From Bacillota bacterium (lineage in GTDB: Bacteria > Bacillota > Clostridia > Christensenellales > CAG-138): a stretch of 9,607 bases of DNA. This document shows, in pieces, positions 6,503-9,607 of this stretch. Position 1 is the first letter of the stretch; each line of letters opens with the position of its first letter. Below the pieces are notes generated by a model. It was not told where the DNA came from, made no database searches, and saw nothing but the letters and a program-made list of their open reading frames with translations. The stretch is from positions 1-9,607 of the forward strand of contig JAEYLA010000263.1 of assembly GCA_023461495.1 (NCBI GenBank), written 5' to 3'. Both the position numbers and the translations under genes were made by a program.

Positions 6503-6592
6503 CTAGGATACCGAGAGGATGACCATGAAAATCGCGCCCAACACAAACAGTAAGGCAATAATTCCGGAAATAATTCTTGTAGATGGTTTCAT
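6503..6592 (-). CDS. 29-residue single-pass membrane microprotein
   Basis: An ATG at 6592 is followed by 29 codons and a TAG at 6503. The peptide starts MKPSTRIISGII, continues through an unbroken hydrophobic stretch (residues about 8-27) and ends MVILSVS. The basic N-terminus followed by one helix is the pattern of a small membrane protein with its N-terminus in the cytoplasm. AAGGAAG (6598-6604) lies 5 bases upstream of the ATG. The gene lies on the same strand between the lipoprotein (127 bases upstream) and the M23 operon. No own promoter is obvious, so it may share the lipoprotein transcript. I do not recognise the family and assign no function. The case rests on the binding site, the basic-then-hydrophobic design and the lack of a competing frame; a chance ORF is still possible. 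Confidence 0.55.
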   Translation of the reverse strand: MKPSTRIISGIIALLFVLGAIFMVILSVS

Positions 6593-6719
6593 AACCGCTT
6601 CCTTCTTGTTTTCCAGCCATTTATGGGCTTGTCGTTCATGCTATACGCTTGCGTGTCCGGCATTCTTCTGTTGGCACTCCGGTTAGCGAAAGCGCCTTGT
6701 TTGCAGGCAGGAATGTCTG

Positions 6720-7592
6720 CTACGTTTCAAACGTCAGCTTCCCCTTGCCCGTTTCAATTTTAAGTTCCGGCACGCTTGCGCCTTTAAGGGTTACATCATC
6801 GTAAAGCTCCACCACAAACAGGCCTACGCCATTGACGCCGCCCTTTACATGGAGCGTTGCGCTTTGATCCGCGCTTAAAGCGCCGATTCTTGCGCCGTTA
6901 TGCTCTCCCGTATTGGTCGTTTCCAGCACGGAGTCCTCCATCAAAACCAGCGTACCGCCCGTCTTTACAACATTGTCCCCTGCCGCGCTGCAGGAAACCT
7001 TGGCGCCGGGATGCAATGTAAGATCTCCTCTGCCGGTACTGATGGCAGCGACTGCGGCCGTTATTTCAAGCGTGCTATTCTGCTTGCATGAAATACCCAG
7101 CGCCGATATGCCGGAGCCTTCCTGTGCGTTTAGTGTTAGCATGCCTGCCGCAGTATCGAGCGTAAGGGAACCCGCTGCCTGTATCGCGTTGATATTCGCC
7201 GATATCTTCGTATCCGTAGCTGTGAGCGTTCCGCTCCCCAAAAGCCCAATCCCGGTTTGCCCGGCAAGCACCGTTACGCCTGCCAACGTAATGGCGCAGC
7301 CGTCTTCCAACCGGATGACACAGGGCGCGCTTGCTGAAATGCTGTGCCCATTGCCGATAATTTCGACAGGACCGCGGGATGCAGCAAGCTTTAGCATGGT
7401 GTCTCCCATATCGATATCCGCCCCAAGGCGCACGGAACGCCCGCCGGAAAGAAAGAACGCCTCCATCTCACTTGCAGAGGAAACCTCCTGTTCTCCTGTG
7501 AGCTGCAATGGCTCCTCCATTGTAGCGGATCTCGTTGTGCAGCCCGAAAACAGCAACCCCAAAAGCAGGCAGAGCGCAATGCTCTTTTTCAT
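6720..7592 (-). CDS. Lipoprotein with predicted right-handed beta-helix
   Basis: A 290-residue secreted lipoprotein. The signal peptide MKKSIALCLLLGLLFSGC has a basic start, a hydrophobic core and a lipobox-like FSGC with Cys18 as lipidation site; Phe at -3 is slightly unusual. After a short linker, residues about 35-65 (SEMEAFFLSGGRSVRLGADI) and 75-285 show many short turns of the type T-L-x-x, A-I-x-A and G-T-L with stacked hydrophobic residues, the hallmark of pectin-lyase-like parallel beta-helix folds. No catalytic residues of known polysaccharide lyases are evident, so it may bind glycans, as proposed for the Cthe_2159-type carbohydrate-binding family, rather than cut them. The start is the ATG at 7592 with GGAGG 9 bases upstream; a TTG at 7610 would only extend it by six residues. 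It has its own promoter, and the small membrane protein follows it. Confidence 0.82.
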   Translation of the reverse strand: MKKSIALCLLLGLLFSGCTTRSATMEEPLQLTGEQEVSSASEMEAFFLSGGRSVRLGADIDMGDTMLKLAASRGPVEIIGNGHSISASAPCVIRLEDGCAITLAGVTVLAGQTGIGLLGSGTLTATDTKISANINAIQAAGSLTLDTAAGMLTLNAQEGSGISALGISCKQNSTLEITAAVAAISTGRGDLTLHPGAKVSCSAAGDNVVKTGGTLVLMEDSVLETTNTGEHNGARIGALSADQSATLHVKGGVNGVGLFVVELYDDVTLKGASVPELKIETGKGKLTFET

Positions 7593-7620
7593 ATCTAATC
7601 GCCTCCGCAATCCTGATTCT

Positions 7621-7650
7621 ATTGTACCATGCCAGAAAGCCGATTACCAA
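7621..7650 (-). promoter_or_regulatory. Extended -10 promoter for the lipoprotein gene
   Basis: On the minus strand TACAAT (7621-7626) is preceded by TGG, giving an extended -10. A -35-like TTGGTA (7645-7650) stands 18 bases away. The predicted RNA start is about 20 bases before the ATG at 7592, leaving just enough room for the GGAGG. Confidence 0.6.
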
Positions 7651-7738
7651 CCGGGCACTTACAAATTCCTTTAACACAATTGTTATATTCTGAATGTTCG
7701 TGTTTTATAAGTGTCGCTTTTATGCCGCGCATGAAGTA

Positions 7739-7767
7739 TTGACATTAATAATGGGATGCGTTATGCT
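7739..7767 (+). promoter_or_regulatory. Strong sigma-A-type promoter for the flavoprotein gene
   Basis: A perfect -35 TTGACA (7739-7744) and a -10 TATGCT (7762-7767) are separated by 17 bases. The predicted start is near 7774, giving a leader of about 40 bases to the ATG at 7814. Confidence 0.8.
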
Positions 7768-7770
7768 GTT

Positions 7771-7796
7771 CTAGGTTCTGAAATCACTAGGTTTTG
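7771..7796 (+). repeat. Direct repeat at the flavoprotein transcription start
   Basis: CTAGGTTCTG (7771-7780) and CTAGGTTTTG (7787-7796) differ at one of ten bases and are spaced 16 bases start to start. They begin four bases after the -10 and cover the predicted RNA start, where a repressor site would be expected. The spacing is not a full helical turn multiple, and no regulator gene is adjacent, so this is only suggestive. Confidence 0.4.
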
Positions 7797-7813
7797 CAGG
7801 AAGGGTGTTGGTA

Positions 7814-9223
7814 ATGCGTAAGCAGTATGATGTTGTAATCGTTGGTGCAGGTCCCGCGGGAATATTCGCCTCTTTGGAACTATTAGACAAGAAGCCGGGC
7901 ATGAATGTTCTGCTTGTTGATCAGGGTCGGAACTTAATGAGCCGCAACTGCCCCGCGCGCACATTGGGCAAGTGCGTGGATTGCAAACCCTGCGCCATTA
8001 TGAACGGCTGGTCCGGCGCCGGCGCGTTTTCCGATGGGAAGCTTTCGCTTTCCCACGAGGTCGGCGGAAATATTACGGACTATATGCCCCCGCATGAAGC
8101 GCAGGCATTGATTGATTATGCGGATCAGATTTATACGAAATTTGGCGCGCCCGACACCGTGCATGGGCGCAACAACCCGAAGGTCGGCGAAATTGCCTAT
8201 AATGCAAGCCGCTATAACATCCATCTGGTACGCTGTCCCGTCCGCCACATGGGTACGGAGTATTCCGCGTCCACACTGCAGAATATGTATGACGCGCTCG
8301 TAAAGACCGAGGGTTTTACCTTTATGGAAATGACCTCCGCGCGTGAAATCCGCGTGGAAAACGGAAAGGTCACGGGCGTTATTCTGCAAAGCGCAAAAGG
8401 CGAAACATTGGAAGTGGACGCCCAAAAAATCGTGCTTGCCCCGGGCCGCGGCGGCGCCGCATGGCTTGCACAGGAGGCCGCGCGCCTCGGCGTGGAAACC
8501 CGTAACAACGAGGTGGACATCGGCGTGCGCGTGGAGGTCCCGAACTCCATCATGGACCACCTCACCAAAGAGCTGTATGAAGCAAAGCTTGTATACTATT
8601 CGGATACGTTTGAGAACCGCGTACGCACGTTTTGCATGAATCCCGGCGGGATTGTAAGCGAGGAGCATTATGAGGGCGGTATTGCGGTTGTCAACGGCCA
8701 CAGCTACCATGAGCAGGAACGCCGTACGCAGAACACGAATTTTGCGATGTTGGTATCTACCCGCTTTACACAGCCGTTTAATGCGCCCATCAAATATGGA
8801 AACTACATCGCGCAGCTTGGCAATATGCTCACCGGCGGCGGTATTATGGTGCAGCGGCTTGGCGACCTGCTGCAGGGCAGGCGCACGGATGCTTCCCGCT
8901 TGCGCAAATCCACCACCGAACCTACACTCAATACGGCAGTGCCCGGGGATCTTTCCTTTGTGCTCCCCCACCGGCATTTGACGAGCATTATTGAAGCGTT
9001 GCGCGCGTTTGACCATATCGCGCCGGGCCTGTATTCTAAAAACACCCTCCTGTATGGCGTAGAGGTGAAATTTTACTCTTCCAAGGTAACGGTGGACAAT
9101 CAGTTCCAGACCGCCATTGAAGGCCTTTATGCGATCGGCGACGGCGCAGGCATCACCCGCGGTTTGATGCAGGCCAGCGTCACAGGTGTTGTGGTTGCAC
9201 GCGATATCGTGTCCAAATCGTAA
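7814..9223 (+). CDS. FAD-dependent dehydrogenase, COG2509 type
   Basis: A 469-residue cytoplasmic flavoprotein. The N-terminal Rossmann strand DVVIVGAGPAG (Gly11, Gly13, Gly16) binds FAD, and the C-terminal LYAIGDGAGITRGLMQA (438-454) is the second FAD contact, where the GD motif meets the ribityl chain. Between them GAGAFSDGKL (68-77) is characteristic of the uncharacterised FAD-dependent dehydrogenase family COG2509. Just before it four cysteines form C-x7-C-x2-C-x2-C (46, 54, 57, 60), able to hold a metal or Fe-S cluster or act as redox thiols. The natural substrate of the family is not known to me. The start was set at the ATG at 7814 (AGGAAGGG at 7798-7805, 8-base spacing); a GTG at 7805 lies within that binding site and is less likely. 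It has its own promoter and terminator, so it is a single-gene unit. Confidence 0.9.
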   Translation: MRKQYDVVIVGAGPAGIFASLELLDKKPGMNVLLVDQGRNLMSRNCPARTLGKCVDCKPCAIMNGWSGAGAFSDGKLSLSHEVGGNITDYMPPHEAQALIDYADQIYTKFGAPDTVHGRNNPKVGEIAYNASRYNIHLVRCPVRHMGTEYSASTLQNMYDALVKTEGFTFMEMTSAREIRVENGKVTGVILQSAKGETLEVDAQKIVLAPGRGGAAWLAQEAARLGVETRNNEVDIGVRVEVPNSIMDHLTKELYEAKLVYYSDTFENRVRTFCMNPGGIVSEEHYEGGIAVVNGHSYHEQERRTQNTNFAMLVSTRFTQPFNAPIKYGNYIAQLGNMLTGGGIMVQRLGDLLQGRRTDASRLRKSTTEPTLNTAVPGDLSFVLPHRHLTSIIEALRAFDHIAPGLYSKNTLLYGVEVKFYSSKVTVDNQFQTAIEGLYAIGDGAGITRGLMQASVTGVVVARDIVSKS

Positions 9224-9243
9224 AGAACGCTTTCATTACATGC

Positions 9244-9280
9244 AAAAAGCCGAAGCACAATGCCCGTGCCTCGGCTTTTT
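9244..9280. terminator. Bidirectional intrinsic terminator
   Basis: AAAAAGCCGA (9244-9253) pairs with TCGGCTTTTT (9271-9280). After one A-C mismatch, GCAC (9255-9258) pairs with GTGC (9266-9269) around a 7-base loop. The T5 tail on the plus strand and the matching A5 on the other side make it a classic terminator, 20 bases after the flavoprotein stop. Confidence 0.93.
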
Positions 9281-9281
9281 A

Positions 9282-9290
9282 TGCTATGAT
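9282..9290 (+). promoter_or_regulatory. Extended -10 promoter for the VOC gene
   Basis: TGCTATGAT gives a TG-N extended -10 with TATGAT (five of six consensus bases). It begins one base after the terminator tail, and its -35 region would lie inside the terminator stem, where no good hexamer is seen. It predicts a start near 9297 and a leader of about 30 bases. Confidence 0.5.
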
Positions 9291-9327
9291 TGGAAAAGCG
9301 AGCATTCATTTTTATAAGGAGCACACA

Positions 9328-9607
9328 ATGAGAATTAACCATGCCGCGTTGTTTACACAAGATATTGAACGCCTACGTTCCTTTTACTGTACCTATTTCG
9401 GCGCAACGGCCAGTTCCATGTACCATAATCCTCGCACCGGGCTGCGTACTTACTTTCTTTCCTTCCCGGATGGCACGACACGCCTGGAGCTGATGACGCG
9501 GCCGGACGTAACAGGGGCTGTTTCTTCCGACTGTAAAATCGGCTACACGCACCTAAGCTTCTCGCTTGGAAGCAAGGAAGAGGTTGACCGCCTGACCGCC
9601 CTGCTTA
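9328..9607 (+). CDS. VOC/glyoxalase-fold protein, 5' end only (partial)
   Basis: An open frame from the ATG at 9328 runs off the right edge; 93 codons are visible. AAGGAG (9316-9321) with 6 bases of spacing supports this start. The peptide MRINHAALFTQDIERLRSFY followed by Y-F-G-A is the usual first beta-alpha unit of the vicinal oxygen chelate superfamily (glyoxalase I, fosfomycin resistance enzymes, dioxygenases). Possible metal ligands at the expected places are His5, Glu54 in RLELM and His75 in GYTHLSF, a pattern seen in metal-dependent lyases of the fold. The full protein is usually about 120-130 residues, so roughly the last quarter is missing. The exact reaction cannot be told. Confidence 0.85.
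   Translation, partial: MRINHAALFTQDIERLRSFYCTYFGATASSMYHNPRTGLRTYFLSFPDGTTRLELMTRPDVTGAVSSDCKIGYTHLSFSLGSKEEVDRLTALL

Noticed and set aside
7593..7610. An earlier TTG start for the lipoprotein
   Set aside because: It overlaps the GGAGG binding site used by the ATG at 7592, and the ATG gives a normal signal peptide length.
7805..7813. A GTG start for the flavoprotein at 7805
   Set aside because: It lies inside the AGGAAGGG binding site; the ATG at 7814 has proper spacing.
7934..9016. A 360-codon open frame on the minus strand inside the flavoprotein gene
   Set aside because: It is antisense to a well-supported gene with FAD motifs, its product is basic and Cys/His/Arg-rich without recognisable domains, and it has no clear binding site. 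GC-rich third positions of the real gene explain the lack of stops.
1..9607. A mobile element, defence system, biosynthetic cluster or CRISPR array
   Set aside because: No transposase, integrase, toxin-antitoxin, nuclease or regularly spaced repeat is seen; all larger frames are explained by transport, envelope or metabolic enzyme families.

Overview
The window looks like chromosomal DNA from a Gram-positive, low-to-mid-GC anaerobe of the Bacillota, most likely class Clostridia. The signs are strong AGGAGG-type ribosome binding sites, sigma-A-like promoters, a signal peptide ending in a lipobox, membrane-anchored cell-wall enzymes (an M23 metallopeptidase and a NodB deacetylase), and family types common in gut Clostridia. 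Genus cannot be set from the sequence alone. There are no rRNA or tRNA genes, no transposase, no integrase, no phage genes and no CRISPR array.

Layout: the left end (1-161, minus) is the start of a small membrane protein gene running off the edge. It lies downstream of a complete minus-strand half-size ABC exporter (241-1929), which has a near-consensus promoter at 1981-2009. Divergent from it, a Tic20/DUF4870-like small membrane protein (2159-2536, plus) has its own promoter and a leader hairpin. It converges on a minus-strand pair of overlapping genes: a RimJ/RimL-type GNAT acetyltransferase (3688-4245) followed by an integral-membrane acyltransferase-3 protein (2574-3704). Upstream is a second minus-strand pair joined by an ATGA overlap: an M23 metallopeptidase (5196-6263) followed by a polysaccharide deacetylase (4315-5199), which look like a cell-wall remodelling operon. 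Further upstream is a tiny 29-residue membrane protein (6503-6592, minus), then a lipoprotein with a probable beta-helix (6720-7592, minus).

A divergent intergenic region with two good promoters separates this from a plus-strand FAD-dependent dehydrogenase of the COG2509 type (7814-9223). That gene is closed by the clearest intrinsic terminator in the window (9244-9280). A VOC/glyoxalase-fold gene (9328 onward, plus) then runs off the right edge.

Overall this is a mostly ordinary housekeeping and envelope region made of several short transcription units. No clear new multi-gene system is visible. The items most worth a second look are the 29-residue membrane protein, the cysteine cluster in the flavoprotein, the orphan beta-helix lipoprotein, and several dyad or repeat elements sitting in promoters and leaders.
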